This document shows positions 46,941 to 57,250 of a stretch of DNA of 64,000 bases, one piece after another; positions within the stretch are counted from its first letter, which is position 1, and every line of letters begins with the position of its first letter. The translations under genes were made by a program, and so were the position numbers. Source of the stretch: Juglans regia (lineage: Eukaryota > Streptophyta > Magnoliopsida > Fagales > Juglandaceae); NCBI RefSeq assembly GCF_001411555.2, contig NC_049901.1, positions 25,346,562 through 25,410,561 on the forward strand. The letters are read 5' to 3'. The notes under the pieces were generated by a model that worked only from the letters and a program-made list of their open reading frames with translations, was not told where the DNA came from and ran no database searches.

Positions 46941-47364
46941 ACAATTGCCCTTGGCTATTGAATGTTTTGAGGGAAAGCCATTGACTACGTTTTTTGGGGC
47001 TACCAATATTGTCTTGATTCCAAAAGTGGAAGATCCAATGAATTTCTCGCACTTCAGGCCAATCAGTTTATGTTCTAATGTTTATAAAATCCTTTCAGAG
47101 GTTTTGGTGAATCGGTTGAAGCCGATCATGAATAAATTAATTTCTGAGGAACAGTCGGTGTTTCTAAAGGGGCAGAGCATTTTTTATAACATTTCTACTG
47201 CCCAAGAAATGATTCATAGTATGAACAAAAAAGTCAGAGGCGGTAACACCATGATTAAAATTGATATGGCAAAGGCGTATGATAGGGTGAATTGGAGGTT
47301 TTTTATGGAAGTGATGAAGCGTTTGGGATTCTTGGATCATTGGAGGAGTTTAATCTCAATTATG
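46941..47364 (+). pseudogene. LINE reverse transcriptase fragment, inverted
   Basis: On the + strand, about 140 codons of the RT fingers/palm: NIVLIPKVEDPMNFSHFRPI, NRLKPIMNKLISEEQS, then KIDMAKAYDRVNW with the first catalytic Asp. The fragment ends before the FADD box. Its orientation is opposite to the RNase H/poly(A) part, with which it shares a sharp junction, the arrangement produced by twin priming. About 1.5 kb of LINE between the two parts is absent. Confidence 0.85.
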
Positions 47365-47994
47365 AACTAAGGTTGATTTTATGAAAAATATGTATGATAT
47401 GTTTTGAAAAGAAATGTGAAAACAATCTCAATTATGTATTTTGCATTACTCATAAAATCTGTATATAAGAATAAAGAATTTTCTGACATGACTGGTTTAA
47501 ACATGAGCTACTTTTTGAATTTTGTTTCTGAACTGTGCAAGAGAGAGCAAATATGAAAATTTGTGCATAAATTATATTTTGTGATCTGATTCTATTCTAT
47601 TCTAAAAATGTTCTATACTCTAATATGATATGATGTCATTTTTGAAACCTCTAGCATGACATTCTGTTTTTGTTCCATTCTAACCTTGCCACAACTGTAA
47701 AACTGTGGCATCTGTTTGGTTTGGTACCAACTTTTCTGTTTCCGATGCACCAGTTTGGAAGCCAAAATGGTTTATGCGTGGTATTTCCTGTGTGCACACT
47801 CGGGGCTCCAAGAATAATAAGGGAAAGATTCACATTTTGTTTATGCTCAGTTAGCTACCAGGGTTTGCACAACCCTACCACAAGGGTTAAACATGAAATT
47901 CTATTTTGATATAATATTTTGTTATGCTATGCCAAAGGAAATTTTGATTATGAATATTTTTGAATTTTCACTATAATATTTTTGGGAATATGTT
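47365..47994 (+). mobile_element. LTR-E copy E10, central LTR continued
   Basis: It resumes with AACTAAGGTTGATTT, matching 49275-49940 of the solo LTR. About 550 bp of LTR between the left and right sides of the LINE is missing by comparison with E11. It is cut at 47994 by insertion of E11. Confidence 0.72.
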
Positions 47995-49175
47995 TGTAAC
48001 ACCCGGGCTTAGCGCCAAGCCTATTTTTTTTTTTTTACATATTTTGGGTTAAGTATGTGAAAAACCTAGTTAAAATTTTTCAAGTACTATTTTATGGGCC
48101 GAGAAAATTTAAGGAAGAGTCCATTTTTTTTATATTCACTACATTTTTTTATGGACCATGAAGCCCAACTCCATGAGATTTTTCTCTTTGACCCCACATC
48201 CCATGCACGTACGTGATCTTCCCACTAGGGTTTTCAGCAGCGGCTAGATATACCACTACTTTGATCAAACAACCATATATACTTCTCCCGATTTTCTCTC
48301 CATTTGATTTTTTAACTCCCCACAATTCTGCAGTTTACCCTTTCTGATCCTCACATAAAATCTGCCAATCAACAGATTTAGATACTCAAACCCTTCCTGC
48401 TTATCAATTTGTATCCCACTCCCTCAAGGCAGATTTCTACTTTCCTGCTCTAGGGTCTTTATATCAATCACCTATTTATACACTTCATCCTTAGCCCCTC
48501 AGGCACGTTACTGCCATTATCACCCTAGAAATTTCAGAGCCCCAACAGCCACTCCACACCTAGCAATTCCTCTTTGCAAACAGCGCACCACCTTCCAGTC
48601 CGGTCCTCACCCACACGCTGTTTTTTTGCTTTTACGTAACATGAGCTTTTGTCTTTAACTAACAAAGCTTCTATTGAAGCTTGGGTATTGTTTTGTTTAA
48701 TTAAATAAAATTACATTATTACCCTTTGAGCTACAAGTTGCGTTAAGGTGTTTTAAACTTTTAATATGAGTTGGTAATCTCTAATATATTTATGTTTACA
48801 AAGATATTTTAAGTAATTTAAATTGGTATTAAGTAAGGTTTTCTTTCAAAAGTAAACGATAATGTTGTAATTTGATTATGATCTAGTTTATTAAATAATT
48901 GTTGTTATATAATTTAAAATATTTTGGTATAATTATTCTATTTAGTATTAAATTTGATAGTTTGATTCTTCAATAGTAATTAAGTTAGAATTTAATATTT
49001 TAGTCAAAGGTCAAGTTGGATACTGAAGAATTTGGGAAGTGATGATATTTTAGGGATTGAAATTTTAGGTTTTTGAGGAATTAAAATAGGTTATTCTAGC
49101 ATTTTAGGCTTAAATATTACAGTACCTGATCCTGATTCACTAAAAATTTATGAAAATTACGTGATTATTTTATAG

Positions 49176-49234
49176 GTGACGATTAATTTTGTTTGGAATT
49201 TTTGAGGAAATTTTTGAAAAGCTAAGAAGTTCAG
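49176..49234 (+). other. Exon-like block in solo LTR-E
   Basis: Preceded by TTTTATAG and followed by GTAAGCGGGG. It starts GTGACGATTAAT, as in E1 and E4. The upstream donor is degenerate in this copy. Confidence 0.45.
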
Positions 49235-49630
49235 GTAAGCGGGGTTCCTAAACTAGACTTTGCATAAAATAAAAAATGAACTGAGGTTGATTTATGAAAT
49301 TGTGCATCATATGTTTTGAAAAGAAATGTGAAAATAACCTCAGTTATTTATTCTTCATTACTCATTGAACTTTGATGAAAGAGAAAGCAATTTTGTCATG
49401 ATTGATGTAGACATGAGCTTATTTTTGACATTCTATTTCTGACCTATGCAAAAAGAGCGAATATGAAAATTTGTGCATAATTATGTAAATATGCTTTGGA
49501 TCTGCTTTGATTAAAAAGATGATATGATTTTATTCAGTACCCTGTTTGGATAAGAAGTGATTTCTGAAAACCTTCGGCATGACTCTTTGATTCTGAATTT
49601 GATCTATTTTCGCTCTATTCCGTTACGGCC

Positions 49631-49833
49631 CTACCACGGGTGATAATAGTGGCATACAGTCCAACCACGAGTTACAATAGTGGATACGGCCCAACCACAA
49701 GTAATAATAGTGGATACGGCCCAACCACGGGTTATAATAGTGTAGACAGCCCAACCACGGGTAATAATAGTGGATACGGCCCAAACAAGGGTTATAATAG
49801 TGGATACGGCCCTGCCACGGGTTATGGTAGTGG
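49631..49833 (+). repeat. 30 bp tandem array in solo LTR-E
   Basis: Seven units of exactly 30 bp (CCAACCACGGGTTATAATAG as core). Each can pair CCAC with GTGG. E1 has a single unit near 2280, so the array expanded in this copy. Confidence 0.85.
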
Positions 49834-50135
49834 TCTCTATTTTGAGTGCACACCTTGGTGACAGAGTGATTTATGTTCTGCTTGGCTATCCGCAGATGCA
49901 CAACCCTACCACGGGAGTTATACATGGCCTCTGTTCTGATATGATGTTCTGATAATGATGATGATCATTTATGCTATGCCAAAGGATATTTTTGAATGAA
50001 ATTCTTTTTGAATCTTCGTTCTGATATTTTGATAACATGTTCTGTCTCCGCACTCTGAAAATAGAAATGTTTTGTTCTGCATCCTGATTTCTATAAATGT
50101 TCATGTTTACACACTAGTATATGTTCTCTACTTAC

Positions 50136-50153
50136 TGAGTTGTTGATAACTCA
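50136..50153 (+). other. LTR-E hairpin in E11
   Basis: TGAGTT and AACTCA arms with a six-base loop, as at 2692 and 32582. Confidence 0.5.
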
Positions 50154-50533
50154 CCCCTTATCTCCAAATAATTTTCAAATAATTTTGATGGTTCAGCTAA
50201 AGAACAAGAGTAGGGAGTTTTAGTAAGGTGCGATGATCGTAGTGAAATAAGTGCCTAAGGGTACAAGTTTAATGGAGAGTCTTATTTAGTTGGTTATGAT
50301 TTTATGTTATATGATATTTGGAGTCCTAAATATTTCTAATTATTTATAGAGTTTTTAAATTATTTCATTGAGGTATTTTTTTTGTGTCCTGGTAGAGGAA
50401 CATATATTTTGGTTTGAATAAATGGATTTGTACTTTTTGGGAATATTGGAGTATTTTAAATATGTTTTGAAAGTTGGATTTAGGTTACAAGAGCTAACTC
50501 TCCGGACCTCCAGGAATGGGGCGTTACAATGTT

Positions 50534-51325
50534 CTTGGAAGGTTGAGGTCTTAAATTGTGTGGATTTTAAGAACTGATCTGATTTAGAACTTAGCTTCTG
50601 ATCTAGTAGGAAAATTTGTATTGAGGTCAAGTTTAAGAGTAATTGAGGTAAACTTTTGCACGTATGCTTTAATCCAAGTGGTTTGGTTTGAATGGAATGA
50701 ACTAGTGAGTGTGTTTACTTTAAGCCAGTTTAGTATATGAGAAAGAATGAGTAAGACAATAAATTATTGTTTCGTGATATATACATTAATTGGTCACTAC
50801 ATTTACGCTTAGGTTATAATTTTTAATATTCCCTTTGAAATGTTTAACCAAGTATGAGTCTTCTGAGATGGCAGCTCGTCGCCGTGCTCGAAATCTTGGG
50901 GACTTGAACACGAGCAATGATGAGAGTGGATGCACAATAGAGCAGTTTAATCAGATGCACCCTCCTACTTTTGATGGGCGTGGAGACCAAACCTTGGTTG
51001 AGGACTGGAACCATGATATTGAGGAGATACTTGTGTTGTGAATTGTAGTGATGAATGAAAGTATTGTACTCAGCCTTCAAGCTGACATGAGAGGCAAAAA
51101 GATGGTGGATTTCTAAGAGAACCATTAGGGAAGCCGAAGGGACAAATGTAGTCAACTGGCCCCATTACAAACAGATTTTTCTTGATCACTTCTTCCAAAA
51201 TTTCTTAGAATTAGTGAATAAGGCCACAATATTTGAACGAAGCCTCAAGAAAAGTGCAGAGCTTCAAGATTAGAGGAAGAGAACTACCCCATAAGGATCT
51301 TCCTCTAGTATGGATCAAGGGTTGT
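50534..51325 (+). pseudogene. gag-only internal region 2, left part
   Basis: An untranslated leader (50534-50860), then gag start MAARRRARNLGDLNTSNDES (ATG near 50868) and QFNQMHPPTFDGRGDQTLVEDW. A stop follows EEILVL. Homology to region 1 continues to ATGGATCAAGGGTTGT at 51325, where the inverted Elt-A structure is inserted. It keeps the leader and gag start that region 1 lacks. Confidence 0.75.
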
Positions 51326-52133
51326 TGATATGAACCTGTAGAAAAGGAATTCCTTTGAACCCACAATCAAATTGAAAACTCCCCAAGAAAGCCAAAATCA
51401 AGTCAACGGATGGAGAACCTAGACCCGATGAGAACTCGTTTCAAGAACCTAGATTATATTAAAATCTAGACCCGTTGAAGAACCCGTCTCAAGAACCCAG
51501 ATTACAAAGGAGGAACGCCACAAAGGTTGTGATTTACCTTTGATAAGTTCAAAAGTTCAATTAAGAACAAGAGGAGTAAAACTCAACTCACAATGAATAA
51601 ATTCATCAAATTTCATAAACTTCATAATCTGATTAGAATGAGGCTACATAGAGTATTTAAAGCAAAACCTAATGAAACCCTAGCCAAAATAAACCCCCAT
51701 CTTTCAAAAGTGCCCCTGGATAAACAGTGCCGTGGCTATAGTGCCGAGCTACAGTAACTCGCTACAGTAACCCTAACCCTAGTTCAATAAAATAATAATT
51801 TTCCTAACATGCCCTTGCATAGGCCCCCTTAAGTGCTTCCCATTATAAACTCAATTATTCTAAACTAATAACATAAGTTCTTTAAATGAATTAAATAAGT
51901 TGAAACCCTTCAAGACCTCAAAGCCTTTAAAGTCTTGTCGTTGCCTTCTTCCATAGCTAATCAAATGAATTAAAACTAGATCTTCATCCTTCAAGCCCCA
52001 TCTTGAATGTTGGGCTCTTGCTAAACTTGTCCCAAGTGGATTGCATCAATCTTTGCATTGTCTCCTCGATCTTCTTGGCCCATCTGGAAGTTGCAAATAA
52101 TCTTTAAGACTAGGTCCATCTTGGTTCCCATCA
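51326..52133 (-). repeat. Elt-A3 left LTR
   Basis: 808 bp with both termini (TGATATGAACC, TTCCCATCA). The polypurine tract of the minus-strand half follows at 52134. Confidence 0.9.
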
Positions 52134-52830
52134 TTCCCCCTCTCCTCAAAATGATTCGACCTCGAATCTCCTCCTGGATCAAACGGAAAGTGGTTAGTAA
52201 CATTGAAAATAGTAGAAACACGATACTTACCTGGAAGTTCCATTAGATATGCATTTTCATTAATTTGTTCAAGAATTTGGAATAGTCCATCCAAGCTACC
52301 CATATCATCAACTGGTGAAGACTTTAAATTTAAAGGAGGAAATTGATTAAGTCTATAAACAATTTCAATTGGTGAAAATTTAGTAGTGGCATGAACACTC
52401 CAATTATATGTAAACTCAATGAATGGCAAACAATACTCCCACAAATGTTAATGAAGCACATCTAAAGTCTTCCTTGAAAGAAAATGACCACACCAATATG
52501 CAAACTCAATGAATGACAAATGATACTTCTGCAAACGTTTATGCAACAAGTCAATGAATGGAAAATGATATTCCCATGAACGTTCATGCAACATGTTTGA
52601 AATCTTATTTTTACCAGAATGACCACTCCAATTATATGCAAACTCAATGAAACGCAAATGATACTCCCACAATTGTTCATGCAACACGTCAATGTATGGC
52701 AAATGATACTCCCACAAATGTTCATGCAATACATCAATGAATGACAAATGATACTTCCACAAACATTCGTGCAACAAGTCTTTGAATGACAAATGATATT
52801 CCCGCAAACATTCTTTTTGTGCACCTGCAT
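52046..52830 (-). pseudogene. Elt-A3 left-arm integrase-derived fragment
   Basis: Minus-strand coding that reads about seven HE.LWEYHLPFI-type units (52430-52830), then FTYNWSVHATTKFSPIEIVY, the DDMGSLDG linker and the integrase C-terminus (FDPGGDSRSNHFEERGNDG), which enters the LTR. A stop (TAA) interrupts the last repeat unit near 52448. Everything upstream of the repeats is missing in this arm. Confidence 0.78.
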
Positions 52831-54741
52831 CAAGGTATACTTCGGTTTCTAGTACTCATTGGAAACCAAAGTGGGACAAAAATGATCAAGTTGTTACAAT
52901 TGGAAAGACCGAACCACCTAAGAGAAAAGATTTGGGTGAGGCTGAAACCTCAAGAAAAAAAGAGAATGAGTTGAAAAACAATTGTGAGGCCGAGAGTGCA
53001 AAACAAGAGAAGAGTGAAAGAAAAAGAGAGTGAAAAAAACAAAGAGAATGAGGCCAAAACATCAAAACAAAGAGAGAGTGAAAAAGAAAATAGAGAGGTG
53101 GTTGAGAGTCAAGAAAAAATAGATGAGCCACAAGAGGAAAAAGAAAGAAAGATTGCAGAGAGAAATAGAAAGACAAAAGTGAGTTTTTATGCTAAGGCAA
53201 ACTTTTATAATAACGAATTTAACGACTCTTTGCCTAGTGTTGTTGTTTCTTTCTTGCAGGGATATGAGGTCGTGATTACTAGCGGTGTGTTTAGTGGATT
53301 GCCACCTATTAGGGAGATAGAGCACTACATTAATTTTGTGCCAAGTGCGACAATTCCTAACCAACCTTTCTTGGAAGAACATGAGTTCTTGACACACTTA
53401 AAGGGACAAGGTAAGTTGTCGACTAGAATGCGTGCTAAGCGGGAAGATTGTATTGAAACTTTTCCTCATGTATTCAAATACACACAAGGTATGAAAAATT
53501 TTGTGGTTGATGCTTTTGCAAGCAGGTATGTCATTGTCTTCTTTTTAGATGCAAAATTGTTGAGACTTGAATATGATAAGGAATTACATGCTTATGATGA
53601 TGACTTTGCTAGTGTGTATGGAACATGTGAGAAAGCATCATTTGGTAAGTTCTATAAACTAGATTGGTACTTGTTTAGAAAGAATAGATTTTGTGTGCCT
53701 ACTAGTTTTATGCCTAAGTTGCTTGTGTGTGATGGACATGGTGGTTTGTTGGGTAACCTTGGAGTAAGGAAGACTTTTGTTGTGTTGCATGAACGTTTTT
53801 GGGAATATCAATTGCCATTCCATGACGTGTTGCATGGACGTTTGTGGAAGTATCATTTTTCATTCATTGATGTGTTGCGTGAACATTTGTGGGAGTATTG
53901 CTTGCCATTCATTGAGTCTTCATATAATTGGAGTAGTCATTTTGGTGTAAATAAGATTTTAAATGTGTTGCATGAACGTTTGTGGGAATATCATTTGCCA
54001 TTCAAAGACTTGTTGCACGAATGTTTGTGGAAGTGTCATTTGTCATTCATTGATGTATTGCATGAACATTTGTGGGAGTATCATTTGCCATACATTGACG
54101 TGTTGCATGAACAATTACGGGAGTATCATTTGCGTTTCATTGAGTTTGCATATAATTGAACTGGTCATTCTGGTAAAAATAAGATTTCAAACATGTTGCA
54201 TGAACGTTCATGGGAGTATCATTTTCCATTCATTGACTTGTTGCATGAACGTTTGCAGAAGTATCATTTGCCATTCATTGAGTTTGCATATTGGTGTGGT
54301 CATTTTCTTTCAAGGAAGACTTTAGATGTGCTTCATGAACATTTGTGGGAGTATTGTTTGCCATTCATTGAGTTTACATATAATTGGAGTGTTCATGCCA
54401 CTACTAAATTTTCACCAATTGAAATTGTTTATAGACTTAATCAATTTCCTCCTTTAAATTTAAAGTCTTCACCAGTTGATGATATGGGTAGCTTGGATGG
54501 ACTATTCCAAATTCTTGAACAAATTAATGAAAATGCATATCTAATGGAACTTCCAGGTAAGTATCGTGTTTCTACTATTTTCAATGTTACTAACCACTTT
54601 CCCTTTGATCCAGGAGGAGATTCGAGGTCGAATCATTTTGAGGAGAGGGGGAATGATGGGAACAAGGATGTACCTAGTCTTAAAGATTATTTGCAACTTC
54701 CAGATGGGCCAAGAAGATCGAGGAGACAATGCAAGGATTGA
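52826..54741 (+). pseudogene. Elt-A3 right-arm fused gag/pol-derived frame
   Basis: It starts in the gag linker (STHWKPKWDKNDQVVT), has one frameshift near 53035, then a Lys/Glu-rich segment, the pre-RT block (GLPPIREIEHYINFVPSAT) and the join to FLEEHEFLTHLKGQGKL also seen in Elt-A1. RT is therefore absent. The RNase H end, part of the integrase zinc region and ten repeats of about 15 residues (53786-54375) follow, then the C-terminus (FDPGGDSRSNHFEE). One in-frame TGA at 54157-54159 replaces a Trp codon of the other arm. Protease and the integrase core are absent. Confidence 0.82.
53786..54375 (+). repeat. 45 bp coding tandem repeat (chimeric integrase unit)
   Basis: Ten units of 15 codons with consensus VLHEHLWEYHLPFID, some followed by a 16-codon spacer (FAYNWSSH.GVNKILN). 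VLHEH derives from the integrase zinc region (Elt-[10 protein letters not shown]). WEYHLPFIEFAYN derives from the core end (Elt-[14 protein letters not shown]). Seven units are in the left arm and three in Elt-A1. Confidence 0.85.
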
Positions 54742-55441
54742 TGCAATCCACTTGGGACAAGTTTAGCAAGAGCCCAACATTCAAGATGGGGCTTGAAGGA
54801 TGAAGATCTAGTTTTAATTCATTTGATTAGCTACGGAAGAAGGCAACGACAAGACTTAAAGGCTTTGAGCTCTTGAAGGGTTTCAACTTATTTAATTCAT
54901 TTAAAGAACTTATGTTATTAGTTTAGAATAATTGAGTTTATAATGGGAAGCACTTAAGGGGGCCTATGCAAGGGCATGTTGGGAAAATTATTATTTTATT
55001 GAACTAGGGTTAGGGTTACTGTAGCGAGTTACTGTAGCTGCCGCGGCACTGTTTATCCAGGGGCACTTTTGGAAGATGGGGGTTTATTTTGGCTAGGGTT
55101 TCATTAGGTTTTGCTTTAAATACTCTATGTAGCCTCATTCTAATCAGATTATGAAGTTTATGAAATTTGATGAATTTATTCATTGTGAGTTGAGTTTTAC
55201 TCCTCTTGTTCTTAATTGAACTTTTGAACTTATCAAAGGTAAATCACAACCTTTGTGGCGTTCTTCCTTTGTAATCTGGGTTCTTGAGACGGGTTCTTCA
55301 ACGGGTCTAGATTTTAACATAATCTAGGTTCTTGAAACGAGTTGTCATCGGGTCTAGGTTCTCCATCCATTGACTTGATTTTGGTTTTCTTGTGTGTTTT
55401 CAAATTGACTGTGAGTTCAAGGGATTCCTTTCCCGCGGGTT
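54654..55441 (+). repeat. Elt-A3 right LTR
   Basis: 788 bp, starting TGATGGGAACAAGG after the AGGAGAGGGGGAA tract and ending CCCGCGGGTT without the final CATATCA. Confidence 0.88.
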
Positions 55442-55857
55442 AGGTCAGCTTAGCTCAACAAAAAGCGCAACCCACCTCCAAGTCCCCGATAGATGATACA
55501 GGAAAATAATCATCGTAGAATGGGACCGGCTCGAGTATTTGCATAGAATCCTGGAGATGCTGAGGATGACAACAATGTGGTCACAGGTACTGTACTCCTT
55601 TTCTACTTGAAAGCATTTGTTTGGGTTTAGTTGGGTTTAATCATTCTTGCATTTTAATAGAATTTCACTAAGTGCTATAGCTTAGAATATTGAAGTTGGG
55701 TTGAAGAGAATAGCTTAGAATATTGTTTAGCTTCAAACTTTTAGGTTTGAACACAGGGTCGTGTATGGAAATCAACACTAGGATTTTGGAAAATTAGGAT
55801 TTTGAAATATTAGGTTTCACATAATAATTGAAGTTTAAAATAGGCATGGATTATGAG
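55442..55857 (+). pseudogene. gag-only internal region 2, right part
   Basis: It resumes with CAACCCACCTCCAAGTCCCC and the gag/protease boundary (GPARVFA, then NPGDAEDDNNVVTG), followed directly by the same non-coding sequence as region 1 (TTTTCTACTTGAAAGCA). No pol. The polypurine tract is deleted at the join to the next LTR. Confidence 0.7.
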
Positions 55858-56125
55858 GGACGGCCCAGCACCTAACCTGTTTTATTTTGGGGTTTATATG
55901 TACAAAAAACCCATTTGAGATTTCGAGTAAATTTTTGGAATAGATGACGGTCCAAATATTTCTAGTTTTGGCAAATAGCGAATTTTTGTGGGCTCTCCAA
56001 TTTAGTAAATTCATTAAATATTTTTCGATTAGATGGACGATTTTTTGGCCCGAGAAATTTGTGGGACAAGTTGGAATATTGTAGAGTTTGAATTGAGGCC
56101 CAAAATTCATGATAAAAGCTCTTTT
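55858..56125 (+). mobile_element. LTR-E copy E12, outer right LTR (fragment)
   Basis: It begins CGGCCCAGCACCTAACC, lacking the TGTAACACC terminus, and matches the first 260 bp or so of E9. Cut near 56125. Confidence 0.68.
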
Positions 56126-57060
56126 TTATTTGTGGGGCCCCCAACCCTTGCTTGGGATTGGACGGTAACTGAGACGCTGGGACACGTAACACAAGGCTAC
56201 ACACCACTTGTACATGACAGATAATATGATATGCACCTAAGTACACTAGCAGTATGCAATTGTGTAGCAGCGGAAAAATAATAAAAGTCGGATAAACTAA
56301 GCAACGCGATAAGCAATTGCAAAGCACATGGAACCATACTAATATCATACCCTAAACACTATCCAAACGTAAACATGTATCATAAAGGCATAACATTCCA
56401 AATCATAGAGTATAATTTAAAACTCTCAAGACACAGAACCTCCTAAAAAAAACATAGATCCACAAAAGCTGAAGTCTAAAGCCGTAAGTATTGTTTTCTT
56501 TTACCCCTTCTTTCCATAAAATAAGTTAAGCTTCCATACTTTTCATAACCATTGTCCCATCGGGAAACTAACACCAAAAGACCCCATGGGATTGTTGAGG
56601 CTCGGGGGGTATCAAACCAAATTCCTTCGCCACTACCTTTGGGTTGGCCGAGGCCTTTGAGGCTCGCTCTAGGTAAGTAGACAACTGATCCATATTCCAC
56701 CAAAACTTCAGATTCTTAGTGGGTTGAGAGTTCATCACGTCGATCTCGGTCTCACTAATACTATTTAAGATCTCCTTGAGAAGTTTAGCCGTATGTATTA
56801 ATGCATCAGCAGTGTAATCATGACGAGCTAGAATAGTGTACTTGTCCTCTATCAAGGAACCATCTGGGTTCATGTTTCCTGGGTATTTGGGGTATGATAA
56901 ATGGTCAATTGTGCAGTATTAATACTCATAAATAACTTGAGTTAAAAGAGCTTTATGTGTTAATATAAGAGTATTAATTAGATAATGTGATTTAACTTTG
57001 TTTGGCATGTGAAATAACTTTCTTGTCTCTAATTAAATTCAGAAGGGATTTTTTTTAATT
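56126..57060 (-). repeat. Unclassified LTR-like sequence with a 101-codon ORF
   Basis: On the minus strand this ends GGGGGCCCCACA at 56131, with a preceding TTTTTCCGCTGC stretch as in several plant LTR 3' ends. An open frame from about 56918 to 56568 encodes a mostly polar sequence (KYTILARHDYTADALIHTAK, then STYLERASKASANPK, GLIPPEPQQS). I do not recognise this protein. The right side (56920-57060) is AT-rich with nothing identifiable. It could be the 3' part of an LTR element whose other end is lost. Confidence 0.4.
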
Positions 57061-57250
57061 ATTATCGAGTGCCTTCATTTCTCTGGGAGAGAGTGTGAGG
57101 TTTCAGTGCCTTGGGTTTTCACTCAAAGGTTTACGTCTCACTTGATGTGAGTTTGCGTGGCTGGTTTGTTGGTTTTTTTTGGTGCTCTCATAAGGGTTAC
57201 GGCTCACCCCATGTGAGTTACCTGGTTGGTTTTATTACTGGTTTTTCAAA
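57061..57250 (+). other. Probable LINE 5' untranslated region
   Basis: GT-rich sequence with repeated TCTCACTTGATGTGAGTT-like phrases directly before the ORF1 ATG. The true LINE 5' end was not located. Confidence 0.4.

Larger units (their letters stand above)
47995..50528 (+). mobile_element. Solo LTR-E (E11), complete 2,534 bp
   Basis: The reference copy of the family: TGTAACACCCGGGC start, GGGGCGTTACA end, target duplication ATGTT at 47990-47994 and 50529-50533. It contains the 59 nt exon-like block (49176-49234), a 30 bp tandem array (49631-49833) and the hairpin (50136-50153). No internal region is present, so it is a solo LTR inserted in the central LTR/leader of the tandem element. Confidence 0.92.
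51326..55441. mobile_element. Elt-A3, inverted two-armed Elt-A structure
   Basis: Two 3' halves of Elt-A point outward. Left: an LTR (51326-52133) with minus-strand coding 52140-52830. Right: + strand coding 52826-54741 with an LTR (54654-55441). The arms of about 1.5 kb are nearly identical in inverted orientation; the central 1.1 kb or so occurs only once. No 5' LTR, PBS or gag start is present. The right LTR lacks its last 7 bases or so, and the flanking gag sequence is missing about 190 bp relative to region 1, so no target duplication can be shown. It may be a foldback or autointegration product. Confidence 0.8.

Noticed and set aside
49631..49833. CRISPR-like regular 30 bp repeat
   Set aside because: Units are directly adjacent with no unique spacers, and lie in a plant LTR with its own target duplication. 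It is a tandem repeat.
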